Assembly (NCBI GenBank): GCA_050246795.1
Contig: JBFWVJ010000002.1
Location: 248,001 to 312,000 of the forward strand
DNA: 64,000 bases
Source: JBFWVJ01 sp050246795
Lineage (GTDB): Bacteria > Patescibacteriota > Gracilibacteria > JAUYGZ01
Reading direction: 5' to 3'
Part shown: positions 16,589 to 26,100 of the stretch, in pieces
Position numbering within the stretch: position 1 is the first letter of the stretch
Layout of the letters: each line of letters begins with the position of its first letter
Position numbers and translations under genes: made by a program
The notes under the pieces: model-generated
Databases searched by the model: none
Seen by the model: only the letters and a program-made list of their open reading frames with translations
What the model was told of the DNA's origin: nothing

Positions 16589-16675
16589 CTGGTTCTGATC
16601 TCCTGATCGGAACCAGAATTGCGATGGATTTCTATCAATGATGACATCAAGGTTCCAGTCAGGAGACCTGGAACC
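16589..16675. repeat. Two GGTTC-type hairpins in the lepA leader
   Basis: CTGGTTC (16589-16595) pairs with GAACCAG (16610-16616), extended inward by GATC/GATC. GGTTCCAG (16651-16658) pairs with CTGGAACC (16668-16675). The first hairpin is almost the same sequence as one in the lipoprotein leader at 51915-51941, so this is a dispersed element. Confidence 0.7.
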
Positions 16676-16767
16676 ATCGTCATACATAACATCAAAAAAC
16701 CAATCGGGATGATTGTAGCGGAAAACTTTTAAGAAGAAAGGAGGAACTGGGGTGCGCGTTACCCCCC

Positions 16768-17112
16768 CTACAGCGCCTTCTTGGCGTCTTCCTCGGTGTC
16801 CACGATCGGAATGATATTCGCGAGTCCAACGACATCAAGGATGTCGAAGATGTTCTCTTTTGCGCCGACGATGACGAGTTTACCGCCTTTCTGACTGATT
16901 TTTTGCTGCCAGTCGGCGATGTAGCCGATGGATTTAGAGTTGAGATAGCTCAGTTCTGAAAAATCAAAAACCAGGTTTTTGACGTCCCCTTCCATGATCT
17001 GATAGATCTTCTGTGCTTGGTCTTCGATATTGGTTTCGTCGAGCTGGCCAACGAATTTAACGAGTTGGGTACCGGCGACGAATTCGGAAGCGGTGATAGA
17101 GATGTCGGACAT
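16768..17112 (-). CDS. STAS-domain anti-sigma factor antagonist-like protein
   Basis: This cytosolic protein has 114 residues with one STAS domain (SpoIIAA/RsbV fold). The strand-loop motif where RsbV-type proteins are phosphorylated reads SYLNSKSIG (55-63), giving Ser59 or Ser61 as the candidate site. The usual D-S-S-G has become N-S-K-S. The C-terminus is standard (KLVIVGAKENIFDILDVVGL). An RsbW-type ATPase lies about 100 bases upstream on the same strand, so the two likely form a partner-switching pair. No sigma factor gene is in the window. Confidence 0.8.
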   Translation of the reverse strand: MSDISITASEFVAGTQLVKFVGQLDETNIEDQAQKIYQIMEGDVKNLVFDFSELSYLNSKSIGYIADWQQKISQKGGKLVIVGAKENIFDILDVVGLANIIPIVDTEEDAKKAL

Positions 17113-17173
17113 GGGTAGAAAGTTAGGAATTAGCTTTTTATCTTCTTAGGAAATGCTTGAGCAGAGGGGTGAG

Positions 17174-17210
17174 TTCTCCCCTTGTAAGGGGTCGGGGGTT
17201 GGCGGGGCGA
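17174..17210. repeat. Dispersed TTCTCCCC...AAGGGGTCGGGGGTT repeat, copy 1
   Basis: The segment reads TTCTCCCCTTGTAAGGGG, then TCGGGGGTTGGCGGGGCGAA. A near-identical copy is at 52095-52131 in the lipoprotein leader. CCCCTT and AAGGGG can form a small hairpin. It lies just past the stop of the RsbW-type gene. Confidence 0.75.
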
Positions 17211-17212
17211 AA

Positions 17213-17626
17213 TTATTTTTTCTTCATCACCGCCACCGCGCTGATGCCGCCTCCGGATCGGTCACTGAGATGAAATTCATCGGCGAATCCTTTCACGATC
17301 ATGCGGATCCCCCTGCCACGCGGAGCGTCGTTTGCGACGGGCTGATCGAGGAGTCGGGTGATCTCTTCGGCCCTTAACTTATTGCCATGGCCTTGGTCGT
17401 GACAAGTGATTCGGATGGCCTGTTCGTCAGCATAGATTTCTAACATGACTTCACTGGTTTTTTGGGAACCGTATTCGATGGCGTTGTTACAGAGTTCATC
17501 GATCACCGCTCGGCAGTATTCCGCCTGTTGTTCGGAAAAGCCCTGGAGTTTGGCGACGTGGTATCCCAGGTCACGAAAAGGGGCAATATTCTTGTAGTCC
17601 GCCGGAAAAGTCATCTTGTAGTTCAC
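17213..17626 (-). CDS. RsbW/SpoIIAB-type ATP-binding regulatory kinase
   Basis: This is a GHKL-fold protein of 137 residues of the anti-sigma kinase family, which phosphorylates STAS partners. Seen: the N-box ELCNNAIEYG (44-53), D77 in DQGHG (G1) and the RGRGIRMI glycine box (103-110). The start is GTG 17626 or ATG three codons later. The STAS gene follows on the same strand, supporting a partner-switch module controlling a sigma factor or an enzyme. It is divergent from tig. Confidence 0.85.
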   Translation of the reverse strand: MNYKMTFPADYKNIAPFRDLGYHVAKLQGFSEQQAEYCRAVIDELCNNAIEYGSQKTSEVMLEIYADEQAIRITCHDQGHGNKLRAEEITRLLDQPVANDAPRGRGIRMIVKGFADEFHLSDRSGGGISAVAVMKKK

Positions 17627-17697
17627 AGTCGAAGGAAAAATTCATGACACCAGAGGATGCAAGGGCAAAACAGGCAATGAAAAGACATTCAGAATTC

Positions 17698-17726
17698 TTG
17701 TTATTATAGCTTTTTGTTGCTATAAA
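17698..17726 (+). promoter_or_regulatory. Sigma70-type promoter of tig
   Basis: TTGTTA (17698-17703), a 17-base spacer and TATAAA (17721-17726) lie upstream of the inverted-repeat leader of the trigger factor gene. Confidence 0.65.
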
Positions 17727-17754
17727 GTCAAAGCTTTGAATGCAGGCTACGAAC

Positions 17755-17824
17755 GGTACGAAGGGTACGGACGGTTTGAAGGAAGATCCTCCGCGCCCTT
17801 CGTACCGTCCGTACCCTTCGTACC
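17755..17824 (+). terminator. Perfect 21-bp inverted repeat plus T-run in the tig leader (attenuator-like)
   Basis: Positions 17755-17775 and 17804-17824 are exact reverse complements (21 bp, built of GGTACG/GTACGG words) around a 28-base loop, followed by CTTTTTTCTC. It has the form of an intrinsic terminator, yet sits between the promoter and the tig start, which follows 17 bases later. It may attenuate tig transcription or shield the leader. Confidence 0.7.
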
Positions 17825-17841
17825 CTTTTTTCTCTTTCCCT

Positions 17842-19131
17842 ATGCCCCACCAATATACCCTTTCTGACCTCGAGCATTCCCGAAAGAAGTTGCTCATCAC
17901 CGAAATCGATGCTGAAACTTTGAAGAAAGCTGAAAAAAAGGTCCTCCAGGATCTTTCCAGCAAGATGAAGGTAAAAGGGTTTCGTCCTGGAAAAGTCCCC
18001 GAATCCATGGTGCGCGAACAAGTGGATCCCCAGTATTTCCAGGTGAGCATCATCGAACAAGCCATGCCGATGGCGGCCAATGAAATCTTGTCCGAGGCGA
18101 AGGTGCGGGTGATCGGTACTCCTCAGGTAAACTACGAGAGCCTGGATCCTCTGAAAATTGATATTGAATTTGACGTACTGCCAGAAGCAAAAGTGGGCGA
18201 CTACAAGAAAATTTCCGTAAAAAAGGAGAAAAAAACGGCTTCAGACAAGGAAGTCCAGCAGGCCATCGACGAAGTACAAAAACGAATGACGGATTACAAA
18301 GAAGTGGAACGGGAGGCCAAGATGAACGACCGGGTGGAAGTGGATTTCGAAGGGTTTACCCTCGATGGAGTACCCCTGGAAAATACCGCGTCCAAGAATC
18401 ACCCTGTCGTGCTCGGGAGCAATATGCTGATCCCGGGATTTGAAGAAGAAGTGGTAGGAATGAAGAAGGACGAAGAAAAAGAGTTTGAAATCACCTTTCC
18501 CAAGGACTACCACGCCAAGCACTTGGCTGGGGAAAAAGTGAAGTTCAAGATCAAACTCAACCGTGTAGAAGCATCCCATTTGCCACAGCTGAACGAGGCG
18601 TTTATCGAACAGGTGTCTGGCAAGAAGCAAAGCCTGGAGGAATGGAAGAAGCAGCTCCTGGAGTACATCCAAAAAGAACACGATCGGCTGTTCAAACAGG
18701 AACTGGAAGAAGCGTACTTCGATGAACTGGTGAAGATCACGAAATTGGAGGCGCCGAAAACCTTGGTAGAAGATGAAAAACAGGCCATCCTCCGTGAGAT
18801 CAAGGAACGGATCCTCTATCAGGGGCTTTCCTATGAACGATATCTTCAAGCCATGGGCAAGACGGAAGAACAGCTCCTGGAGAGCTTTGACAAACAAGCC
18901 GAAGAACGTATCAAGCTGCGCATGGGGCTCCAGCACATTGCCGACCAGGAAGGCCTGGAAGTGACCGAGTTGGACGTGGAAGAAAAGCTCAACCAACTGC
19001 TCGCGGCTTATCCAGAAGACCAGAAGCAGAAGATCAAGCAGCGCTATCTACCCGGCAGTCAAGAATACACCGCTCTCGCCTACCAGCTGAAGATGCAAAA
19101 AACGCTCGAGAAAATTCTGCCGAAGGTGTAA
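17842..19131 (+). CDS. tig: Trigger factor (ribosome-associated chaperone / prolyl isomerase)
   Basis: Trigger factor binds nascent chains at the ribosome exit. I start it at ATG 17842 (MPHQYTLSDLEHS, 429 residues); an upstream ATG at 17740 would translate the inverted repeat. Seen: the ribosome-binding loop GFRPGKVP (46-53), an FKBP-type domain (NDRVEVDFEGFTLDGVPLE, VVGMKKDEEKEFEITFP) and the long helical C-terminal chaperone arms. The leader ends CTCTTTCCCT before ATG. The length is normal for the family. Confidence 0.95.
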   Translation: MPHQYTLSDLEHSRKKLLITEIDAETLKKAEKKVLQDLSSKMKVKGFRPGKVPESMVREQVDPQYFQVSIIEQAMPMAANEILSEAKVRVIGTPQVNYESLDPLKIDIEFDVLPEAKVGDYKKISVKKEKKTASDKEVQQAIDEVQKRMTDYKEVEREAKMNDRVEVDFEGFTLDGVPLENTASKNHPVVLGSNMLIPGFEEEVVGMKKDEEKEFEITFPKDYHAKHLAGEKVKFKIKLNRVEASHLPQLNEAFIEQVSGKKQSLEEWKKQLLEYIQKEHDRLFKQELEEAYFDELVKITKLEAPKTLVEDEKQAILREIKERILYQGLSYERYLQAMGKTEEQLLESFDKQAEERIKLRMGLQHIADQEGLEVTELDVEEKLNQLLAAYPEDQKQKIKQRYLPGSQEYTALAYQLKMQKTLEKILPKV

Positions 19132-19163
19132 TCTTGGTCTGATTATTTGTTTTCGTCCTTCCT

Positions 19164-19511
19164 ATGAGAAAAACGTTTTTTCTCTCGGTTACCCTGATCC
19201 TGGCAGTTCTCGTCCTTATTTTGGGATTTGAGAATATTACCAGTTCCCAATCATTTTTGCTGTTGTTTTACGAAACAGAACTGAGAATGACCTGGGTCGT
19301 TTTCCTTTCGGCCTTCTTGGGGTTTTTGATCGGGTTTTTCGCGATGCTCTACTCCTATGAAAAAGGGAGAGAGAAAATGGAGGAGGAAGACCGTGAAGAG
19401 ATTGCTTCCGCTCCAGCCGCTACCGCTGAAACTCAGAAGTCCGATGAACCGGAAAAGAAGGTGGAAGAAAGCATTGACCAGTTTGATGAGGAAGATGAAA
19501 TTCTCGAATAG
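19164..19511 (+). CDS. LapA-domain (DUF1049-like) small membrane protein
   Basis: This 115-residue protein has two TM helices (about 5-22 and 43-65) joined by a short loop with FLLLFYETELRMTWVVFLSAFLG in two parts, as in LapA/YciS-type proteins. A cytosolic acidic tail follows (EEEDREEIASAPAA, ESIDQFDEEDEILE). LapA with LapB regulates LPS synthesis in E. coli; no LPS pathway is visible here, so the role is open. trmB starts 2 bases after the stop, suggesting an operon. Confidence 0.6.
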   Translation: MRKTFFLSVTLILAVLVLILGFENITSSQSFLLLFYETELRMTWVVFLSAFLGFLIGFFAMLYSYEKGREKMEEEDREEIASAPAATAETQKSDEPEKKVEESIDQFDEEDEILE

Positions 19512-19513
19512 CC

Positions 19514-20152
19514 ATGAGAAGAAAAATGCTGTACCGAAGGCTCGTTCATGAGTTTCCTGAACAGCTCTATTCTCCTGGAAGTCATGACGAGTCCTTTCCG
19601 GAGTGGCTCGACCGGTTGAGGGGCGGCAAGGAACTGGTCTTGGAAATCGGTTGCGGGACCGGGGATTTTTTGTGCTCCCAAGCGCTAAAGCATCCTGAGC
19701 TTTTCTTCTTAGGATTGGAAATGAAACCAGACCGGGCTTACAAAGGCTATCACAAGGCCAATGAACTGGGACTTCAGAACATCGCCTTTTTCCAAACTGA
19801 AGCCATTCGAATTCCGGAATTCCATTTCCCACGTGTGAAGAAAATATACTTGTTCTTCTCTGATCCTTGGCCCAAAAAACGGCATATGATCCGACGACTG
19901 ACATCCGAACTCTATTTGCCGATGTATGAGGAGCTGCTCGAGAAAGATGGTCAATTGATCGTCAAAACTGACAATCAAAAGCTCTTCGAATACTCGATCA
20001 TGTCTTTGAAGTCTCGCCACTGGAAAATCCTCGAACAAGATCACCATTTTGTTACCCCTGCGGACGAACAAACCCAATACGAAAAACGTTTTCTGTCTGA
20101 GCAAAAACCTATTTTCTACCTTCGGGCCACGCACCCTTCCGGAAAGGACTAA
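19514..20152 (+). CDS. trmB: tRNA (guanine-N7-)-methyltransferase TrmB
   Basis: TrmB methylates G46 of tRNA using SAM. The 212-residue protein has motif I as LEIGCGTGDFL (44-54), a GLEMKPDRAYKG motif II region, and the FSDPWPKKRHMIRRL signature near 116-130 that marks this family. The C-terminal TQYEKRFLSEQKPIFYLRA matches the conserved T-x-Y-E-x-R-F motif. ftsH follows, with its promoter overlapping the trmB stop. Confidence 0.95.
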   Translation: MRRKMLYRRLVHEFPEQLYSPGSHDESFPEWLDRLRGGKELVLEIGCGTGDFLCSQALKHPELFFLGLEMKPDRAYKGYHKANELGLQNIAFFQTEAIRIPEFHFPRVKKIYLFFSDPWPKKRHMIRRLTSELYLPMYEELLEKDGQLIVKTDNQKLFEYSIMSLKSRHWKILEQDHHFVTPADEQTQYEKRFLSEQKPIFYLRATHPSGKD

Positions 20153-20156
20153 GATA

Positions 20157-20184
20157 TTGTATATCCTCGGCGCTCTGATAAAAT
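20157..20184 (+). promoter_or_regulatory. Sigma70-type promoter of ftsH
   Basis: TTGTAT (20157-20162), a 16-base spacer and TAAAAT (20179-20184) lie 26 bases before the ftsH ATG. Confidence 0.6.
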
Positions 20185-20209
20185 AAGAAGGCTTAACTCG
20201 AACCCTCAA

Positions 20210-22033
20210 ATGGCTCAGAAAACCACGAAATCGAATCTCGTTTATCTCCTCATCGCGGCGCTTCTTTTTGCAGCGGTGTACACCACCTTCTTTGAAGGAA
20301 GCACCCGGACGATCCCCCAGGAAGTGGCCATCAGCCAAATCCAAAATGACTACCGGGAAGGCAAAGTGGAAAAGCTCGTGATCGAAGAAAACACCGTCAT
20401 CGCGACCCTTCAGGATGGCACCGAGATCAAGGCTTTCAAGGCTCCTGGTGAAAGCGCAAAGGACTTGGGGTTTGATCGCCCTGACCTGGTCCCCCTGGAA
20501 GTCAAAGACACGACCTCGAATGCCTTTTGGACGGAATTAGCGCTCTCCCTCATCCCTTTCTTTTTAATCCTCGGCTTACTGTTCCTGATGATGCGTTCGG
20601 TGTCTTCGAGCAACAAGACCGCTCTCAGTTTCGGCATGAGCCGAGCCAAAGAGTTTGATAAAAAAACATCTGACAAGGTCACCTTTGATGACGTGGCCGG
20701 ATCGGAAGCAGCGAAGCAGGACCTCACTGAGATCGTCGACTTCTTGAAGAGCCCGAAGAAATATTTGAAAATGGGGGCGAAGATTCCTCGAGGAGTCTTG
20801 CTCTTCGGTCCTCCCGGGACGGGGAAAACCTTGTTGGCGCGCGCGGTCGCGGGTGAAGCGGATGTCCCCTTCTTCTCCATTTCCGGTTCTGAATTCGTCG
20901 AGATGTTTGTCGGGGTAGGCGCCAGTCGAGTGCGAGACCTTTTCTCAAAAGCGAGAAAGAATGCTCCCTGCATTATCTTCATCGATGAGATCGACGCCGT
21001 CGGACGACATCGTGGCGCTGGGCTTGGTGGAGGTCATGATGAGCGAGAACAAACCTTGAACCAGATCCTCAGTGAAATGGATGGGTTTGAAAAAGATACG
21101 AATGTGATCGTGATGGCGGCGACGAACCGGCCGGATGTCCTCGACCCTGCCCTGCTCCGACCAGGACGTTTTGACCGACGGATCACCATCGACAATCCTG
21201 ATCTGAACGAACGACTCGCGATCTTAAAAGTCCATGCCCGCAATAAACCTTTTGACAAGGATGTAGACATGGAAGTCGTCGCCCGTCACTCCCCTGGATT
21301 TTCTGGAGCTGATCTTGAGAATCTGTTGAATGAAGGAGCGCTCCTCGCGGCGCGTGAGAACAAAAAGCATATTGATCAAAAAGACTTGGATCGAAGTTTG
21401 GAAAAAGTCCTCCTCGGTCCGGAAAAGTCAGGGAAGCTCATGACGGATGAGGAGATTAAGATCACGGCTTACCATGAATTGGGACACGCGATCACCGGTT
21501 ACGTCCTCCCCCACACCGATCCAGTCCACAAGATTTCCATCGTGTCTCGTGGGATGGCGCTGGGGGTCACCTGGTTCTTGCCGGAACGAGATCGGCTCTT
21601 GGTGTCCAAGGAAAAGTTTGAAGACGAGCTGGTTTCTCTGCTTGGCGGACGCGCAGCGGAAGAGTTGATGTTTGGCGAACAGGCTGTCACGACTGGTGCT
21701 TCGAATGACATGGAGAAGGCAACCAAGATTGCTCGAAACATGGTGACGAAGTATGGGATGAGTCCACTAGGACCGATCACCTTCGGTGAGCACCATGGCA
21801 ATCCGTTCCTCGGCAAGGACCTCATGCATGAGAAGACCTACAGTGAGGAGACGGCGAAGATGATTGATGCTGAAGTTTCTAAGGTTTTGCAAAAATCTCT
21901 GAAGACGGCCAAGGAAATTTTGACGAAGTACAAGAAGTTGCTGGTGAAGATTGGGGATGATTTGATCGAGAAGGAGACCATCACTCGGGAGGAATTTGAA
22001 GCGTACTTTAAGAAGTTTCAGCCGCAGGGGTAG
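20210..22033 (+). CDS. ftsH: ATP-dependent zinc metalloprotease FtsH
   Basis: FtsH is a hexameric membrane AAA+ protease that removes misfolded and regulatory proteins. The 607-residue protein has TM helices at about 10-28 and 108-128 around an extracytoplasmic domain, Walker A GPPGTGKT (200-207), Walker B IIFIDEID (255-262), the second region of homology NRPDVLDPALLRPGRFDRR, and the zinc motif HELGH (422-426). All catalytic elements are intact. The C-terminus ends at FKKFQPQG without a long extension. Confidence 0.98.
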   Translation: MAQKTTKSNLVYLLIAALLFAAVYTTFFEGSTRTIPQEVAISQIQNDYREGKVEKLVIEENTVIATLQDGTEIKAFKAPGESAKDLGFDRPDLVPLEVKDTTSNAFWTELALSLIPFFLILGLLFLMMRSVSSSNKTALSFGMSRAKEFDKKTSDKVTFDDVAGSEAAKQDLTEIVDFLKSPKKYLKMGAKIPRGVLLFGPPGTGKTLLARAVAGEADVPFFSISGSEFVEMFVGVGASRVRDLFSKARKNAPCIIFIDEIDAVGRHRGAGLGGGHDEREQTLNQILSEMDGFEKDTNVIVMAATNRPDVLDPALLRPGRFDRRITIDNPDLNERLAILKVHARNKPFDKDVDMEVVARHSPGFSGADLENLLNEGALLAARENKKHIDQKDLDRSLEKVLLGPEKSGKLMTDEEIKITAYHELGHAITGYVLPHTDPVHKISIVSRGMALGVTWFLPERDRLLVSKEKFEDELVSLLGGRAAEELMFGEQAVTTGASNDMEKATKIARNMVTKYGMSPLGPITFGEHHGNPFLGKDLMHEKTYSEETAKMIDAEVSKVLQKSLKTAKEILTKYKKLLVKIGDDLIEKETITREEFEAYFKKFQPQG

Positions 22034-22118
22034 AGCTTCTTATTTCAGCTGATGTAGAAACGCGTAAATAACGTGTAAACTTTGTGTATATACTTTACAT
22101 GTTGTTCTTTGTTGCTGT

Positions 22119-23120
22119 TTAAAGTGAATGCTCGAAGAAGATCATTGCAAGGTTTAAGACGAGCCTTGCGTTCTTTTCATTTGCATATTCTTTTTTTGGA
22201 TGTGGATCGCCTTTTTCTTGCCTAGTTCTCATGAGGTAACTTTCTAGTTTATCATAGAAAATAGTTGAAAAATCATCACTAGGAATAATTCCTTTCTTTT
22301 TTGCCTCAGGTATAAGTTTTGAAATCTCTCCTTGTCCAGTTTTTCCATTTATGCTGATTTGTAAATATGCTTGAACACTTGATATTACGTGAGTTATCGA
22401 ACCACTGTAATCTTTTCCTCTAAAATCTTCAAATGCATCCGATAAATCACGATTAACTTCAGACCATTTTTTGTGAGATAGTTTTTTTAAAACTGGATTG
22501 TATACTTCTTCTTCGATGATTTCCTCTTGTTTTGGCACATAACCTATACGTTTCAGATGGAGATTAAGACAAAAGTGATCAAAAATTTCATTGAGTCGGC
22601 TAGTAAAACTGTCAAATGTCTCCCATCTCCATTCTTCGAGTCTTTCAATATACTTCTCATCTGATTCCTCTTCCTTCTTTTCAAATCCTATCTGCTCTCT
22701 CCTTTCGAAAAGAATCATATCTGCGTAAATTGAAATTAACTCCAGAGCTATATTTTCGGCCCCCCTTGTAAATAAATTATAAAAATCTGCACAAGCTGCA
22801 TTGTATGTTTTGTCTTCAAGAAAATTAGGGGTGTAATTATTGGCTTTGTACATTTCGTTAATTCTGAAGATTGTAAAGTAGACTCTTTTTTTCTTGTGCT
22901 CCGCATCAAATGTATCAGACCCAAAATCATAGAAATAATTTTCAACTCGCCCCATAAAATCTTTTTTACTTTGGATGTCTTTATCAAAAAAATAACTTTC
23001 TAAATGCTTCCATATATTATATTTCTCAAGTTCGCTTAAATTACTCCACATTCTTAGGCCTAAATCTGGTCTTAATTCAGTATATGCTTTTTTGTTTAGT
23101 TGACTCCAGAGCTTAAACAT
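22119..23120 (-). CDS. AT-rich HEPN/Abi_C-like protein, possible defence gene
   Basis: This 333-residue protein is not firmly recognised. Its last 90 residues resemble the abortive-infection C-terminal (Abi_C, HEPN superfamily) layout: GSITHVISSVQAYLQ, a KLIPEAKKKGIIP segment, then LMRTRQEKGDPH with an R300-x6-H307 pair, and a final helix LVLNLAMIFFEHSL. HEPN proteins with R-x4-6-H are metal-independent RNases in many toxins and defence systems. The N-terminal two thirds are helical with no known motif. Base composition differs from the surroundings (18 of 60 G+C at 22801-22860), suggesting acquisition. It sits alone between ftsH and the alpha-2-macroglobulin gene with no obvious antitoxin. 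Confidence 0.55.
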   Translation of the reverse strand: MFKLWSQLNKKAYTELRPDLGLRMWSNLSELEKYNIWKHLESYFFDKDIQSKKDFMGRVENYFYDFGSDTFDAEHKKKRVYFTIFRINEMYKANNYTPNFLEDKTYNAACADFYNLFTRGAENIALELISIYADMILFERREQIGFEKKEEESDEKYIERLEEWRWETFDSFTSRLNEIFDHFCLNLHLKRIGYVPKQEEIIEEEVYNPVLKKLSHKKWSEVNRDLSDAFEDFRGKDYSGSITHVISSVQAYLQISINGKTGQGEISKLIPEAKKKGIIPSDDFSTIFYDKLESYLMRTRQEKGDPHPKKEYANEKNARLVLNLAMIFFEHSL

Positions 23121-23148
23121 ATTTGTTCTTTAAAATACTTTTTAAAAA

Positions 23149-26100
23149 TCACTCCCCATTCCTCACCTCGAGGCGAACGGTGTTCGAAGTGGAGAGCGTC
23201 TTCGGCTGGCTGATGACGAAGGCTTGGAGTTGGGGGGTGGTGAAGATGCCGGCGTAGTCGAGTTCCCATTCGAAGGGGATGACGGTCTCCCCTGCCGGGA
23301 GCTCTGGGAAGAGGTACCAGACTTCGTCGTTGGCGAAGGTTTTGGTTTTCCAGAGTTCCTGATCCGCCAAGGACCGGATGGGTGTAGCGCCGGAGAGGTA
23401 GGGGTGGGTGATGACGACGTTTTGCAGAGGCTCGGGGGTGATGATGCTGATCTGACCTTTCACGGATCCGCCTTGCTTCAGTTGAGTGTCGTCGAAGGAT
23501 TGGTAGAGGGAGATACCGTTGTTCACGGCTTTTTGGCTGCTGCCGAGTTTTTTCCAGTTGGCTTCGATGAAGAGCGGTTGGTCGGTGTCGGTGGAGAACT
23601 CGATTCTGTTCAGGGATGAATCGTCGTCGGTTTGAGTAAATATCTGCTCGATGGAAAAGGACTGGAATTGTTGTTCCGGGGTCAGCTGGAAGATTTTTTC
23701 TTCTCCGTCTCCGATCTTGACCTGGATCTGACTGGCGGTCACCTGCTCCTGATAGATGCGGAGATAGGATGCCATCGCTTGGAGGTACGAGAACTGGTCC
23801 TTTGGAGATTGGTACTCCTGCTGATACTTGTTGCGCGTCAGCCAGGTAATGATGGCGGGGATATCGTCGCGAGCGCTGGCTTGTCGGACCAGGGCTTCCA
23901 GATACCAGGAGGTCACCAGATAGTCGGAAGCAATTTCCTGTTCCTTGTCTCCTGAAAGCCATATCTGACTCTGGACCTGCTGCTGCCGGGTTTTGAGAAG
24001 CTGAGTGAGCTCTTCTATCTTAAATTGCATGCCGCTGATGCCGGCGTCTCGATAGTCTTCTAGGGTAAGGAGGAGGAGCACTAATGAATGCGTTGGGAGT
24101 TTTTCCGCCATGCTATACCAGGTATTCGCGTAAGGGATGCCCGAAGGATTCAACGAAGAAAGACCGTTCAAGATTTGGAGCTCTTCAAAGATTTCCTTCT
24201 CAGAGAGGTCGGCATTTTGTATTTCGTCACGGAGTCGGAGGTTTACCCTGCGGTCGAGTTCAGATTTCAAATAATTCACGGTCTTTCGCCTCATGTCCTC
24301 CGCCAACTGGAGCTGGATCTGTTCGAGGGTCGAGAGGCTCTTCGCCATCCAGCTGGACAAGATCGGATCGCTTTCGGATTGCTCGGGATACTCAGACCAG
24401 CCGCCATCGTTTTTTTGCCGGGACTCGAGGTAGTAGAGGAGGTTTTCACTGCTGAGCATTTTTTGCTGAAGGGTTTTGATCATATCATTCTGGATCCAGG
24501 AATCCTTCATGAGGTGGGCGTAGTTGGCTTCAACGATGCGCTTGAAAACACTTTCATCGAAGCTCAAGGATTCCTTTTGCAGGAGGTTTTTTACATTTTC
24601 CAAAACATAGCTCAGAGGGGATGTCGAAAGGATGATGCGGCTCTTCCAGTGGCCGAGTCCTTCGGTGGAAAGCTCGACTGACCCCGAACCATTGGGGCTT
24701 TCGTGGACGAGCAGATGAGAAGGGTACTCCAGCGATCTACCTGACAGGAGCGGTAGCTCATCGACCACATGCGCTTCTACAAATCCATCACTGACTAACT
24801 GAAGATCAAGCGAAATCGTTTTCTGGCCAGGCATCGGCTTGATTTTCGTTCCAAGCAAAAGAAGCTTTTCCTGCTGAGCTGGTACACCGATGAGAATTTG
24901 CCCACCATTAATGAATTCCAATCCAGTGGCTGTGGAAATAAGCTGCACGTTTTTCAGCTCATCAGAATTGTTTTGGATCGTCACCGGCAGGATGACTTGA
25001 TCGTCCCCCCTGATAAAATCTGGCAGTTCGACACTCATCGCCAGTGTCTTTATTTCTCTTTTTTGAGAAACTGTCATGCTTCCGAAGCGTCCTTTCTCAT
25101 CATGCGCCAATAAGTAGTATGGATGCTCTCCGAGATTTTTTTCAGAGGAAATGACTCCATCGACGATGATCGAAGCCGGTATCTGATCGACCACTAATTG
25201 ATCGTTTTCTTGGCTGTGTTGGACGAAAGGGAAATCCCCAAACGCACTGGTGATAATACTCGTGCCGTACCGCGGATAAAAAGAGTCGAACAAAAGCTTC
25301 TCTTGGTAGACTCCATTTTCTCCGAGCTGGAAGATGACTTCGGCGATCTTTTGCTCAGGTTTTCCGTCCGCATTCCAGTTTTCCAACTTGGGATCGTAGA
25401 TCAATTTCTTGGCCTGTTTTTGGACTTTTATTCGCTGGAGATCATAGACTGATTTTCCAGTGTTCAGCTGCGAAACACTGACCATCATCTCGGGCACCAT
25501 CTCTTCCTGGATGGTGATCGTCATGCTGTCTTCGGATGCTTTCGGGAATAGGATTTTTTTGAAAAAAATACGATCTCTTTCCACTGTGACGAGGGCTGGC
25601 ACGTTGGGAATCAACCCCTCAAAAGCAATCGTCTGCTCTTTTCCAACCTCCACCTCCTGAGAAGCGTCAAATCGAATGTGCGCGTGGTTCATCTCTTTGG
25701 CTTTTGGAACTGGGTGAACTTCTGGTGCCTCCGCTTGTACGCCTTTCTGAAAGGTCGTCCACAGATAGGTCCCATGGCACACTCCTTCGTACAAGCCCAG
25801 GCAAACCCCGAGCTGGTATCGACCATCGAGCAGTGCATGCGGTGTCTGCACTTCGAAGAAAAGATTCCCGTAGTCGTCAAAGGTTTCAAACTTTCTTCCC
25901 AGCAACTGTTCGCTTTCGTCGTAGAGGGTGACATTAGCTCCTTTGATGTTTGGAGTGGTCAGAATCCCCTCTTGTTTTTCTTTTAGGATAAAGACTCCTT
26001 TGACGGCGCGGTCGTTGGCATTGGGGTCTTCGAAGAAGAATTGGTATAAATAGGGACTCTCCTCGGAATCAAAAGGGACTGAGTAGCGATGCGGTTCAAA

